From IMG/VR virus record IMGVR_UViG_3300017987_000230, positions 1-34,751 of that record: a DNA stretch of 34,751 nt. One strand, given 5' to 3'. How positions within the stretch are numbered: the stretch's first letter is position 1; every line of letters starts with the position of its first letter. The stretch comes from a virus. This document shows positions 1 through 7,809 of the stretch, piece after piece. The notes beneath the pieces are model-generated. The model saw only the letters and a list, made by a program, of their open reading frames with translations, made no database searches and was not told where the DNA came from. Both the position numbers and the translations under genes were made by a program.

Positions 1-11
1 GGTAAGAAAAC
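1..11. repeat. Left copy of 11-base terminal direct repeat (candidate cohesive end)
   Basis: The first 11 bases, GGTAAGAAAAC, are identical to the last 11 bases of the window. It is an A-rich word in an otherwise very GC-rich sequence. Joining the ends places it between AGCG (34737-34740) and CGCT (12-15), which are reverse complements. A symmetric cut AGCG^G on each strand would leave 11-nt 5' extensions, and filling these in gives exactly the two observed ends. An assembly overlap of a circular molecule is the alternative. Confidence 0.7.
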
Positions 12-36
12 CGCTTTGAAAGAGTCCGTTTGTTTT

Positions 37-50
37 GGGGAAATTTCCCC
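37..50. promoter_or_regulatory. Perfect 14-base palindrome near the left end
   Basis: GGGGAAATTTCCCC is a perfect palindrome 26 bases inside the left terminal repeat. Further hairpins follow at 117-130 (TCCGGC, two-base loop, GCCGGA) and 225-239 (GGCCGG, AAG loop, CCGGCC). No promoter with good -35 and -10 elements was found here. The position, between the end and the first packaging gene, fits a terminase recognition or packaging-control region, but this is inferred from position only. Confidence 0.4.
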
Positions 51-74
51 TTCCCCCTATCGAGGGTTTTCGAC

Positions 75-296
75 GTGAGGGTGTTTGTTTACTTCGACAA
101 GGTGCGCGGCGCTGAATCCGGCAAGCCGGACAGCTATCGAAAGTCGGTCGCGCTTGACGGCGGAGTCGGGCCGTCGCCCGGATGGGTCCGCGGGACGGCG
201 ACCGTTTTCCTCGATCGTGTCCGCGGCCGGAAGCCGGCCCGCGCCAGGGCCGAACGGATCATGTTCGAGATTCAGTGTATCGCGGGGGCCAGGTGA
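75..296 (+). CDS. Possible small ORF upstream of the HNH gene (doubtful)
   Basis: A reading frame open from an ATG at 30 ends at 294-296 in a GTGA overlap with the HNH gene. A GTG at 75 preceded by GAGGG is the better start and would give about 73 residues. The product is arginine- and glycine-rich with no recognisable domain, and the interval also contains palindromes typical of a cos-proximal region. The overlap is the only point in favour of a real gene. It is reported so that 1-292 is not left unexplained, but it may well be non-coding. Confidence 0.2.
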   Translation: MRVFVYFDKVRGAESGKPDSYRKSVALDGGVGPSPGWVRGTATVFLDRVRGRKPARARAERIMFEIQCIAGAR

Positions 297-661
297 CCAG
301 GCGCAAGGGGACCGGGGCCCGGCCGAAATGGGGGCCGTGCATTGTCTGCGGATCGTGGGTTGACGGGGACCCCGAACACCACGTCGTCAACCGCGGGATC
401 GGCGGCCGCCGGCGCAATCCTGGGCCGACCGTTCCGGCGCACGTCGGCTGTCACCGGCAGATACACGAGGACCCGGCACGAGCATACCGCGAGGGGTGGC
501 TCTATCGGGAGGGTTCGCCGGAAGGCCGCGCGTTACTTGGAGGGGCGACCAGGTCGGACCCCTGGGCGCTTCGATTGCTGTCTGCATACGTGAGGGGCGA
601 CCTTGAGCAAGTCGCAGAAATTCGGGGCCGGCAAGACGGCGACCGAGATTCGGATCGTTGA
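293..661 (+). CDS. HNH endonuclease-like packaging protein
   Basis: Predicted 122-residue HNH nuclease domain protein. A CxxC pair (CIVCG) is followed by an EHH histidine pair, a glycine/arginine/asparagine-rich turn and a terminal CHRQIH motif, the expected order for a zinc-stabilised HNH fold. Phage HNH proteins encoded beside cos and the terminase are known to work with terminase in cos cleavage and DNA packaging. Here the gene is the first convincing one after the left end, which matches that role. The start is a GTG at 293 in a GTGA overlap, chosen because the in-frame extension upstream is low-complexity. The last 59 bases overlap the next gene in another frame. A homing-type HNH nuclease is the alternative. 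Confidence 0.72.
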   Translation: MTRRKGTGARPKWGPCIVCGSWVDGDPEHHVVNRGIGGRRRNPGPTVPAHVGCHRQIHEDPARAYREGWLYREGSPEGRALLGGATRSDPWALRLLSAYVRGDLEQVAEIRGRQDGDRDSDR

Positions 662-1310
662 TCTCGATTCGATCGATCCGGCACCGTACAACCCGAGAGA
701 GATTTCGGCCGACGCACTCGACGGGCTCGGCGCGTCGATCGAGCGATTCGGATTCGTCGATTTCCTGGTCGTCAATAAGCGGACGAAACGCAAGGGGTGG
801 CCAGCCAAGTCACGACCGACAATCGTCGGCGGACACCAAAGGTGCGCGGCGCTTCTGGCCGCCGGCGCAGAGTCCGCGCCGGCCGTTATGGTGGACCTCG
901 AGGCGGCCGACGAAAAGGCACTCAATATCGAGTTGAACAATCCGGCAGTTGCCGGCGAATGGACCGCGGACCTGTTCGATCAAATCGACGAGCTCCGCGG
1001 CGAGCTCGGGAACGACGAGCTCGTCGAGCTCAAAATTCTACAACTCCGCGACGAGTTGACCGAGGAACCGCCGCCGGACAATGCGGGCGGCGGTCCATCG
1101 GTGACCAGGGTCGGCGACGCGTACCGGCTCGGGCCTCACGTTCTGATATGCGGTGATCCGGCAAAGACCGGCGTTCTCGATATGTTGTGCGACCTCGACC
1201 GCGATCCGCCGTTGACCGTCGTGGTCGCGACGGCAAAGAAAGCCGACGCCGTGGTCGCGACTTGGCAAGAACGGACCGGCCAGGTCGCAGAGCGGGCGGC
1301 GGACGCATGA
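603..1310 (+). CDS. ParB/Srx-like protein with vestigial DNA methyltransferase part
   Basis: 235 residues from a TTG start at 603, preceded by GAGGGG at 592-597. Residues about 15-130 form a ParB/sulfiredoxin-type domain with the IVGGHQR signature at 74-80 and a typical downstream NIELNN segment. Residues 174-185 (YRLGPHVLICGD) match the entry segment of the methylase half of phage ParB-methyltransferase fusions. Residues about 209-228 (ending VVATWQERTG) resemble the extreme C-terminus of such methylases. The catalytic core that should lie between them, including the DPPY-type motif and SAM-binding loop, is absent. This suggests an in-frame deletion leaving a DNA-binding or NTP-binding ParB module. 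The gene ends in an ATGA overlap with the small terminase. A role in packaging or DNA protection is inferred only. Confidence 0.75.
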   Translation: MSKSQKFGAGKTATEIRIVDLDSIDPAPYNPREISADALDGLGASIERFGFVDFLVVNKRTKRKGWPAKSRPTIVGGHQRCAALLAAGAESAPAVMVDLEAADEKALNIELNNPAVAGEWTADLFDQIDELRGELGNDELVELKILQLRDELTEEPPPDNAGGGPSVTRVGDAYRLGPHVLICGDPAKTGVLDMLCDLDRDPPLTVVVATAKKADAVVATWQERTGQVAERAADA

Positions 1311-1996
1311 CGAAAAAGAAGGCGGCCAAGCGAAAGACAAAAAAAAAGGCGTCTAAGCGCAAGGCGAAAAAGAAGGCGACGCCGCCAAATGGCAAGAACA
1401 ACGGATCGCCGAAATCGACTCCAGTCGAGCTCGCCCGCAAACGCCGGCACTTGGCGCTAATGAACAAGGTCGCCGGCGGAGTGACGTTGTCGCCCGTCGA
1501 AATGCGCGAGCTCGAAATCTATGAATCGGAACGGTTGCCGGACGGCGTCGTTCGAACACAAGCCGAACTTGCGCGCGAGCTCGGGATCACTACGCGCACA
1601 GTCAAGAATTGGGTTCGCGACGGCTGTCCGAAAACTGACGACGGCAATTTCAACGTCGAGGCGGTTCGCACTTGGCGGGACGATCGCGGCGACGATGATC
1701 TCGACGAGGAAGCGCGCGCGGCCGATGTGACCTGGAAGCGGCTTCGCGCCGCCCGCGCAAAACTGGAATATGACGAGGCCGCCGGCAAGCTCGTTCCGCG
1801 TGACGAGGTCGAGCGGTCACGCGTCGAGCGCGTCCTCGCCGTGAAAGAGCAACTTCTAGCGTTGCCGACTCGGATCGCGTCGCGACTTGCCGGCCTCGAT
1901 CCGCGACGCGTCGAGGTTGTCTTGACCGAGGAGCTCCGCCGCGTGATTGAAGAATTCGCGAGGGGATCGGTTGGCAATGAGGACGTCGAACCATGA
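1307..1996 (+). CDS. Terminase small subunit (Nu1-like)
   Basis: 229 residues. DNA-recognition subunit expected to bind near cos and recruit the large terminase. Residues 2-24 are almost entirely lysine, arginine and alanine, likely a nonspecific DNA-binding tail. A helix-turn-helix lies at about residues 84-106 (AELARELGITTRTVKNW), as in Nu1-type small terminases. The C-terminal half (about 140-225) is predicted alpha-helical and charged, suited to oligomerisation and contact with the large subunit. The ATG at 1307 is chosen over upstream in-frame ATGs because it forms an ATGA overlap with the preceding stop. The gene then overlaps the large terminase by ATGA at 1993. Confidence 0.8.
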   Translation: MTKKKAAKRKTKKKASKRKAKKKATPPNGKNNGSPKSTPVELARKRRHLALMNKVAGGVTLSPVEMRELEIYESERLPDGVVRTQAELARELGITTRTVKNWVRDGCPKTDDGNFNVEAVRTWRDDRGDDDLDEEARAADVTWKRLRAARAKLEYDEAAGKLVPRDEVERSRVERVLAVKEQLLALPTRIASRLAGLDPRRVEVVLTEELRRVIEEFARGSVGNEDVEP

Positions 1997-3885
1997 CCGA
2001 GGCGGCGAGCGTATGGACCGCGGCCGAGCGCAACGCCTGGGCGTTGCCGGCGCGCGCTACCGTGTCCGAATGGGCCGACGCGAATCGCGTTCTCGATCAA
2101 ATGACGAGCGCCGAGCCGGGGCAATGGTCAACGGATCGGACGCCGTATCTGCGCGAGATTATGGATTCGTTCAACGATCGTGGCGTCGAGGACATCGTGA
2201 TTATGAAGGCGACGCAAATCGGGGGCACGGAGGTCATTCTCAATTGTCTCGGGTACATGGTGGACCAGGACCCCGGGCCGGCCCTTGTCGTGTATCCGAC
2301 CGAGCCGCTCGCGCGCGGAGTATCCGAGGAACGGATCAAGCCAATGGTGCGGCGATCGCCGGCGTTGCGTCGTCACTTGACACCAAGGGCGGACGACTTC
2401 GCGGCGTTACGCTACCGATTCGATCGAATGGTCGTGTCGCTTGCGTGGGCCGGTTCGCCGGCGGCGGTCGCGTCGCGTCCGGTGCGAGTTGTGTTCCTCG
2501 ACGAAATCGACAAATATCCGAAGTTTGCCGGGCGCGAAGCGGACCCGATCAAACTCTCGATCGAACGAACAAAGACGTTTTACAATCGGAAACACGTCAA
2601 GCTATCAACGCCGACGACCAAAGAAGGGTACGTCTGGCGCGAGTATAAGGAATGTTGCGGGCTCCGATATTACGTGCCATGCCCGAAGTGTTCGCGCTAT
2701 CAGGCGTTGACGTTCGGCCGCGTGAAGTGGCCCGAGGACGAGCGCGATCCGAACGAGATCAAACGGCACGGGCTCGCCTGGTATGAGTGCGTGAAATGCT
2801 CGGCCAAGATCGAGGACGCGGATAAGCCCGAAATGTTGCGGCGCGGAGTGTGGGCGCCCGACGGCGCGTCCATCGATACGAAAGGCCGCATTCGATCGAA
2901 GGCCCATCGGCAGGACAAGGCCGAGAATCCGCGCCGCGGCTATTGGATCAATGCGATCTATTCGCCGTGGGTCACCTTCTCGATGGTGGCCGCGGAATTT
3001 CTGCGGTCGAAAGAACACCCAGAGTTGCTACAAAATTTCGTGAACTCGTGGCTCGCCGAGCCGTGGGAAGAAATCACCGAGGCGAAAGAGCCGGAGAAGT
3101 TGAAGGCACTAGCGACGACGACGCCGGCCGGCGTGGTGCCGAATGGCGCGCAACTCATAACGGCCGGAGTTGACGTCCAGAAAGACCATTTCTATTTATC
3201 GTTGCGGGCGTGGGGATTCCACGAAGAAAGTTGGCTTGTGCTGGCGATGCGCGTCGAGGAATGGTCCCAGGTGATCGACTACTGTTTCACGCGGGACTAT
3301 CCAAAAGAGTCCGGCGACGAGGCGCTCCCGGTTCGGCTGTCGTGTATCGATGCCGGCTACCGGACATCCGAAGTCTACGAAATCGCGCGGCGGTATCCCG
3401 ACGTTTGCCGGGCCGTGAAGGGACACGCGAATTTGCGCGGGCCTCAATTCCGCGTTTCGATGATCGATCGCAATCCATCCGACGGGCGGCCGATCCCCGG
3501 CGGCCTCAGACTATGGAACGTTGACGTTTCGTTTTTCAAAGACAAGATTGCGCGCCTCGTGGAAACAGAGCCAGGCGAGCCGGGCAATTGGCATTTACAC
3601 GAGGACCCGTCCGAGGAATATCTCCGGCAGTTTTGCGCCGAGAGAAAGGTAATCGATCGCAATCGAAAGACGGGGCAGGCCGTCGAAGAATGGCGACTCG
3701 TCGCCGCCGGCGCTCCGAACCATTATCTCGACTGTGAGGTGTACTCCGTGGCCGCGGCGACGATGCTCCAGGTTTCCGCACTCAAGAAAGCGGAAGGGCG
3801 CCGGATTCATCGGCCGGAGCCGCGGCGCAAGAAGGGGCGCTCGTGGCTCGGTAGCAACCGTGGGGGGTGGCTCCGTGGCGAGTGA
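1993..3885 (+). CDS. Terminase large subunit (lambda GpA family)
   Basis: 630-residue packaging ATPase and nuclease. Residues 72-80 (KATQIGGTE) are the variant Walker A loop of GpA-type terminases, and residues 166-172 (VVFLDEI) are Walker B with the catalytic glutamate. Two CxxC pairs at 230/233 and 266/269 look like a zinc-ribbon insert. The C-terminal nuclease shows acidic residues in the right contexts: D394 (AGVDVQ), D453 (CIDAGY) and D580 (HYLDCEV). Length is close to lambda GpA. GpA-family enzymes are often cos-cutting, which fits the terminal repeat and neighbouring HNH gene. Translation is coupled to the small subunit by an ATGA overlap. Confidence 0.95.
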   Translation: MTEAASVWTAAERNAWALPARATVSEWADANRVLDQMTSAEPGQWSTDRTPYLREIMDSFNDRGVEDIVIMKATQIGGTEVILNCLGYMVDQDPGPALVVYPTEPLARGVSEERIKPMVRRSPALRRHLTPRADDFAALRYRFDRMVVSLAWAGSPAAVASRPVRVVFLDEIDKYPKFAGREADPIKLSIERTKTFYNRKHVKLSTPTTKEGYVWREYKECCGLRYYVPCPKCSRYQALTFGRVKWPEDERDPNEIKRHGLAWYECVKCSAKIEDADKPEMLRRGVWAPDGASIDTKGRIRSKAHRQDKAENPRRGYWINAIYSPWVTFSMVAAEFLRSKEHPELLQNFVNSWLAEPWEEITEAKEPEKLKALATTTPAGVVPNGAQLITAGVDVQKDHFYLSLRAWGFHEESWLVLAMRVEEWSQVIDYCFTRDYPKESGDEALPVRLSCIDAGYRTSEVYEIARRYPDVCRAVKGHANLRGPQFRVSMIDRNPSDGRPIPGGLRLWNVDVSFFKDKIARLVETEPGEPGNWHLHEDPSEEYLRQFCAERKVIDRNRKTGQAVEEWRLVAAGAPNHYLDCEVYSVAAATMLQVSALKKAEGRRIHRPEPRRKKGRSWLGSNRGGWLRGE

Positions 3886-4159
3886 ATTCGTCGGTCGTCC
3901 TGGGCGCGGTTGGATCGGCAAGAAGCCCGGCCGCAAGGATCGGGAGCGCGCCGCGGCCGAGGCGAAGTCGGAAGCCAAGGCCGAGGCCGTGTTCTGGATT
4001 CCGATCCGGTGTTCCGACTGTCGGTCGCCGGACTACCAGACGTACAAGTCTGCGGCCCCTGTCCGCTATCATCGATGCCGGGAATGCGGCGCCAGGTTCA
4101 AGAGCATAGAAACGACCGCGGAATCGATCGTCGCTCGGGCCGCCAGGGGCCAAAAGTAG
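3875..4159 (+). CDS. Zinc-ribbon protein, Ogr/NrdR-like fold
   Basis: 94 residues. The N-terminus is basic and alanine-rich. The C-terminal half has two CxxC pairs (C46/C49 and C68/C71) in the arrangement of the zinc ribbons of NrdR and of Ogr/Delta phage activators, including the HRCRECGARF segment followed by an IET helix start. This fits a DNA-binding transcription factor for late genes, attractive because it lies directly upstream of the head-operon promoter region. The function is inferred. The GTG at 3875 follows a G-run ribosome-binding site and overlaps the end of the large terminase. A GTG at 3860 is an alternative start. Confidence 0.6.
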   Translation: MASEFVGRPGRGWIGKKPGRKDRERAAAEAKSEAKAEAVFWIPIRCSDCRSPDYQTYKSAAPVRYHRCRECGARFKSIETTAESIVARAARGQK

Positions 4160-4214
4160 GGCGATTCTGACATTTTCGGGCTTTGTTCGGGGCCAAAGTG
4201 ACGCGTCCCGAATT

Positions 4215-4253
4215 CCAAAGTTTGGTAATTATGACAATTTGTCGCTTTGACAA
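4215..4253. promoter_or_regulatory. Operator-like palindromes upstream of the head operon
   Basis: CCAAAGTTTGG (4215-4225) is a perfect 11-base palindrome. It is followed by three alternating half-sites: GACAA (4233-4237), TTGTC (4239-4243) and GACAA (4249-4253). The last half-site covers the -35 element of the promoter beginning at 4247. The segment is clearly AT-richer than the flanking genes, as expected for a control region. The regulator is unknown. The zinc-ribbon protein encoded immediately upstream is one candidate. Confidence 0.45.
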
Positions 4254-4275
4254 CCCGGCGCGCCGGCTGTACTCT
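4247..4275 (+). promoter_or_regulatory. Candidate sigma70-type promoter for the head operon
   Basis: A consensus -35 TTGACA (4247-4252) is separated by 17 bases from TACTCT (4270-4275), which matches three of six -10 positions. The spacer contains the perfect palindrome CCGGCGCGCCGG (4255-4266), suggesting operator control within the promoter. Transcription would begin just upstream of the gpW-like gene at 4298. This is the only good promoter match seen before the structural genes. Confidence 0.5.
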
Positions 4276-4297
4276 GCCCGAAACGCGAGGGGTGAGA

Positions 4298-4510
4298 ATG
4301 GCCGCAACGGCCCAGGAAATGCTAGACGCCGTGAACGATGCGATCAAAGCGCAACTCGACGGCGGGGTCGTCAAGAGCTATAGCGTCAATGGTCGCCAGT
4401 TGTCGAGGTATAGCCTTGACGAATTGGTGAGACTCAGAAACACGTTGAAGGCTGACGTTGCCGCGTCCGGAACTGGTCGCAACAAGGCGCGATTCGATAG
4501 CCCAACATGA
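4298..4510 (+). CDS. Head-tail connector, gpW-like
   Basis: 70 residues. The small size, the position directly before the portal and the layout (N-terminal helix, a short beta segment ending in NGRQLSRYS, then a helix LDELVRLRNTLKAD) match the gpW family, which plugs the portal and prepares heads for tail joining. The ATG at 4298 follows a strong GAGGGGTGAGA ribosome-binding site. An upstream in-frame ATG at 4247 lies inside the promoter and is rejected. The gene ends in an ATGA overlap with the portal gene. Confidence 0.7.
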   Translation: MAATAQEMLDAVNDAIKAQLDGGVVKSYSVNGRQLSRYSLDELVRLRNTLKADVAASGTGRNKARFDSPT

Positions 4511-6132
4511 ACGACCGGGAACGACGGGCCTATCTCGCGGCAATGCACAAGCCAACATTCGGCGGCCGATTCGGTCGCATGATCGACAACGCGCTCGGCG
4601 TCCTTGCGCCTCGGTTCGCATTGAAGCGCGAAGCGGCCAGGTATGCGAGGGATCAATTCCGGCAGTTGACCGCCGGCGCGTATCGCGGAGCGAACTCTAC
4701 TCGCCTCAAGAACGCATGGACGACGACGAGCGGATCGGCAGACCAGGACATTCTGCCGGACCTCGACACGCTCCGGGAACGCTCGCGAGAGTTGAATCGT
4801 GACGACGGGTTCGCGTGCGGGATCACCGAGTCGATCGTGACGAACGTCGTCGGCGACGGGATCAAACCTCAGAGCCGAGTTGATCCCGAGGCCGTAGGGC
4901 TCTCACAGTCTGCGGTCGATGAATTCCAGAAGCGGGCCGAGGACGCCTGGAACCGGTGGATCGAATTCGCCGACTTGACGGCCGCTCAGGATTTCTACCG
5001 GCTACAATCACTTGTGGAACGGAAGCGCCTCGAGGATGGCGACGTCCTGGCGATGCCGCTAATGGACGGCGTCCCGGGGAGTGACTTCTCGCTCGCAATC
5101 CAGATTATCGAAGCGGACCGACTGGCGACTCCGACCGGCAGGACCGGAAGCGTTCGCGGCGGTGTCGAGATAGACAGCATGGGTCGTCCGGTCAAATACT
5201 ATATTCGCAAGGCCCATCCGGGAAATACCACGATCGGCAACGGAACGGCCTCGCGGCAGTTTGCCGAGGTCGAGGCGTTCAACTCGCAAGGCCGGCGAAA
5301 CGTGTTTCACTTGTTCGACCGCGAGCGGCCCGAACAGAATCGCGGCGTTCCTCTGTTCTCGTCCGTCCTGTCGCTTTTTCACGATCTCTCGAACTACGTC
5401 GAAAGCGAGCTCGTGTCCGCGCGGGTAGGCGCGTGCTATTCGGCGTTTATCACCAAGAGCGATCCAGCCGCCGCTATGTCGGCCGCGGCGAGCGGCGCCG
5501 CCGAGTCGGACGGGAGCCGGCGCGAGGGGCTCGAACCAGGGTTGATCGAATATCTCGCGCCCGGCGAATCGGTGACGTTCGGCAACCCGACCAGGCCGGG
5601 CGCGACGTTTGACGCGTTCGTGATTCGCATTCTCCGCGCAATCGCCGCCGGCGTTGGTATCTCTTATGAGCTCGTCGCGCGCGACTATTCTAAGGTGAAC
5701 TTTTCGAGCGCCCGCGCCGCGATCCTTGAGGATCGCCGCGGGTTCCGGGTCCGCCAGGCGCGGCACGTCGCGCAATTCAGTCAACCGGTATGGGAAATGG
5801 TCCTTGAAGAAGCGTTCCTCCGGGGCGAGCTCGGGACCGTACCGTTCATGCAGAACAGAGACGCGTTCACGAATGCGGTTTGGAATCCGCCCGGTTGGCA
5901 ATGGGTCGATCCGTTGAAAGAGGTCCAGGCGGCAGAGAAGGCGCTCTCGTTGAACCTGACGACGCTCGCCGATGAGTTGTCCTCGCAAGGCAAAGATTAC
6001 GAGGAGGTTCTCCGCCAGGTCGCAAAGGAACGCGCGCTAATGAACGAACTCGGTATCAAACAAGCGCCCGCGTCGGCGCCGGCATTCGCACGGTCAACCC
6101 CGGCAAAGGACAATGGCGGGAGTCGGTTCTAA
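4507..6132 (+). CDS. Portal protein (lambda GpB family)
   Basis: 541 residues, close to the lambda portal length. It should form the dodecameric ring at one capsid vertex through which DNA is packaged and the head joined to the tail. The N-terminal region with GAYRGA and the later NRDDGFACGITESIVTNVVGDGI segment are characteristic of lambda-type portals, as are the central SYELVARDYSKVNFSSARAA and the downstream WNPPGWQWVDPLKE segments. It sits between the gpW-like protein and the head protease, as in lambda. The stop overlaps the next start as TAATG. Confidence 0.93.
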   Translation: MNDRERRAYLAAMHKPTFGGRFGRMIDNALGVLAPRFALKREAARYARDQFRQLTAGAYRGANSTRLKNAWTTTSGSADQDILPDLDTLRERSRELNRDDGFACGITESIVTNVVGDGIKPQSRVDPEAVGLSQSAVDEFQKRAEDAWNRWIEFADLTAAQDFYRLQSLVERKRLEDGDVLAMPLMDGVPGSDFSLAIQIIEADRLATPTGRTGSVRGGVEIDSMGRPVKYYIRKAHPGNTTIGNGTASRQFAEVEAFNSQGRRNVFHLFDRERPEQNRGVPLFSSVLSLFHDLSNYVESELVSARVGACYSAFITKSDPAAAMSAAASGAAESDGSRREGLEPGLIEYLAPGESVTFGNPTRPGATFDAFVIRILRAIAAGVGISYELVARDYSKVNFSSARAAILEDRRGFRVRQARHVAQFSQPVWEMVLEEAFLRGELGTVPFMQNRDAFTNAVWNPPGWQWVDPLKEVQAAEKALSLNLTTLADELSSQGKDYEEVLRQVAKERALMNELGIKQAPASAPAFARSTPAKDNGGSRF

Positions 6133-7736
6133 TGCCATATCCGAACGAACACGCGGCGCGCCTTACCGATCCGGACAAGTACGACGATTTTCGCCGTTCT
6201 GAAAACTGGTTCTATGAGGAAAGCGACGAGGACGCAGACGAGGGCGTCGACGTTATTTGGGGGATCATTGAGGACGACGATGGGGAGAGAACGTCAGAAA
6301 TGCAGGCGTTGCGATTTCGCGTCGAGTTTTTCCCCGATCCCGAGGACGCGAAAGATTGGCTCGCCGACCATCCTGAATTCGAAGTGATCTTGTTTGAGCC
6401 GGCTACCGGCGACGAGGACGAGGACGAGGACGATCACAACAACAACGAATCGCGGAGGGGCTCTCAAATGGTGAAGGCGAAAAAGGTTCCGCTCGCCGCC
6501 TGTCAATTCAAGGCGGAGGGTGCTGTCGCATTACTCGCGGCGGACGACAAGGGCAAGAAAAGCGCCAGGCGGTTTCGGATCGTCGGCCTTTCCGGAAAGC
6601 CGTTCGAGGCCGGCTGGTGGGGTCGTGTTGCGATCGATCTCGACGGCGCAGAATTCCGGCAGAGAATGCCGGCGCTTCGCCAACACGACCCGGCCGAGAT
6701 CGTGGGCTTTACCGATGAGGTAAAGGCAAACGGTCAAATGGTTTTCGAGGGACCGTTCTCCAGGCGCACCAAGGCGGCGCGCGAGGTTCTCGCGTTGGCT
6801 GACGAGGGGTTCCCCTGGCAAGGATCGGTCCGGGCCGAGCCGCTCGCGATCGTCGAGCTCGGCGAGGGTGTGTCCGAAAAGGTCAACGGCCAGGACGTCG
6901 AGGGGCCGGCCACCATTTTCAGGCGTTCTCGGATCACCGAGATTTCATTCGTTCCGCTCGGTGCGGATAGTGAAACGGAAGCCGCTTCGCTCGAAGCGGG
7001 CGGCGAGATTCTGGTCGAGGTTCTAGGGGGTAAGGAAATGAGCGAGGAACACAAGACAGCGGAAGGCGTCGAGGCGAGCGCCGACGACGACCAGGCCGCG
7101 GCCGAGGCCCAGGAGGGGGCCCAGGCGGTGACGGCCCAGGACGAGGCCGCGGACGCCGGCGAGGGCCAGGACGAGGCCCAGGGCGCCCAGGACGGCGCCG
7201 AGGGCGAGGGCGACGGGGAAGCCGGCGACGGCTCGGTCGAAGCCCAGGACGAGGCCCAGGGTGGCGAGAGCGCCGCCGAGGGCGAGGGCGACGGGGAAAC
7301 CGAGGACGAGGACGAAACCTCCGACGAGGGCGACCAGGACGGCGAGGGCGCCGGCGAGGGCGAGGCGGCCGAGGCCGCCGCGGCCGATCCGGTCAAGGCC
7401 GAGCGCGAACGCGCGGTTGCGATCGCGAGCATGGCGGCCGACTACGGCGTTCCCCACGAGGGCGCGAAATTGATCGCGGAAGGCGTCGAGCTCGCCGCGG
7501 TCGAGGGCAAGCTCCGCACGGAGAAGCTCTCCGCGCTCAAGGCCGCCGCGCCCGAATCGCCGGGCGTTGGCGATGGCGCCCAGGCGACCGAGGACGGCCC
7601 CGAGAAATGGGAAGCCGAATTCGCCGCGTCGAATGATCTCCAGTCGGAGTTTTCGTCGGCCTCGCAATATGTGGCGTTCATGGCCGCGGCCAAGGACGGC
7701 CGCGCGAACGTGGCGACGGGCAAGCGGGCTCAGTAG
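6132..7736 (+). CDS. Prohead protease with C-terminal scaffold region
   Basis: 534 residues. Residues about 115-290 form a prohead protease domain: candidate catalytic H185 (RQHDPAEIVG) and S232 (FPWQGSVRA), followed by the conserved TEISFVPLGAD strand. Residues 313-430 are a highly acidic, alanine/glutamate/glycine-rich segment of scaffold type, and 431-534 are predicted helical. Residues 1-112 are an extra acidic N-terminal domain of unknown role. Two internal in-frame ATGs have excellent ribosome-binding sites (6468 and 7038), implying shorter products with separate protease and scaffold roles. It lies between portal and capsid genes, as expected for head assembly. The exact peptidase family cannot be settled without a profile search. 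Confidence 0.82.
   Translation: MPYPNEHAARLTDPDKYDDFRRSENWFYEESDEDADEGVDVIWGIIEDDDGERTSEMQALRFRVEFFPDPEDAKDWLADHPEFEVILFEPATGDEDEDEDDHNNNESRRGSQMVKAKKVPLAACQFKAEGAVALLAADDKGKKSARRFRIVGLSGKPFEAGWWGRVAIDLDGAEFRQRMPALRQHDPAEIVGFTDEVKANGQMVFEGPFSRRTKAAREVLALADEGFPWQGSVRAEPLAIVELGEGVSEKVNGQDVEGPATIFRRSRITEISFVPLGADSETEAASLEAGGEILVEVLGGKEMSEEHKTAEGVEASADDDQAAAEAQEGAQAVTAQDEAADAGEGQDEAQGAQDGAEGEGDGEAGDGSVEAQDEAQGGESAAEGEGDGETEDEDETSDEGDQDGEGAGEGEAAEAAAADPVKAERERAVAIASMAADYGVPHEGAKLIAEGVELAAVEGKLRTEKLSALKAAAPESPGVGDGAQATEDGPEKWEAEFAASNDLQSEFSSASQYVAFMAAAKDGRANVATGKRAQ
6454..6470 (+). promoter_or_regulatory. Internal ribosome-binding site and ATG in the protease gene
   Basis: GGAGGGG (6454-6460) precedes an in-frame ATG at 6468 by seven bases. 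Initiation here would give the protease-plus-scaffold protein without the acidic 112-residue N-terminal extension. The upstream start at 6132 has only TAATG coupling and no strong ribosome-binding site. The 6468 start may therefore be the main one. Confidence 0.6.
7038..7736 (+). CDS. Nested scaffold protein (internal in-frame start)
   Basis: 232-residue product predicted from ATG 7038, in frame inside the protease gene (residue 303 of the long protein). It is preceded by AGGGGGTAAGGA (7025-7036), among the better ribosome-binding sequences in the window. The product starts just after the protease domain ends and comprises the acidic, low-complexity region plus the helical C-terminus. This matches the lambda arrangement, where Nu3 scaffold starts inside the C protease gene. 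It would form the internal core around which the capsid assembles and then be degraded. It is inferred from sequence layout, not homology. Confidence 0.6.
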   Translation: MSEEHKTAEGVEASADDDQAAAEAQEGAQAVTAQDEAADAGEGQDEAQGAQDGAEGEGDGEAGDGSVEAQDEAQGGESAAEGEGDGETEDEDETSDEGDQDGEGAGEGEAAEAAAADPVKAERERAVAIASMAADYGVPHEGAKLIAEGVELAAVEGKLRTEKLSALKAAAPESPGVGDGAQATEDGPEKWEAEFAASNDLQSEFSSASQYVAFMAAAKDGRANVATGKRAQ

Positions 7737-7742
7737 AGCGAC

Positions 7743-7763
7743 AAGGTTCAAGGTTCAAGTTTC
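7743..7763 (+). repeat. Three tandem heptamers between protease and cement genes
   Basis: AAGGTTC occurs twice in tandem followed by AAGTTTC. This short AT-richer element is the only notable feature in the 73-base gap before the cement gene. No hairpin or terminator is associated with it. Confidence 0.5.
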
Positions 7764-7809
7764 AGTTGGTACGGACGAACAACGCGCGCACGAAACGGAG
7801 GGTTGAAGA

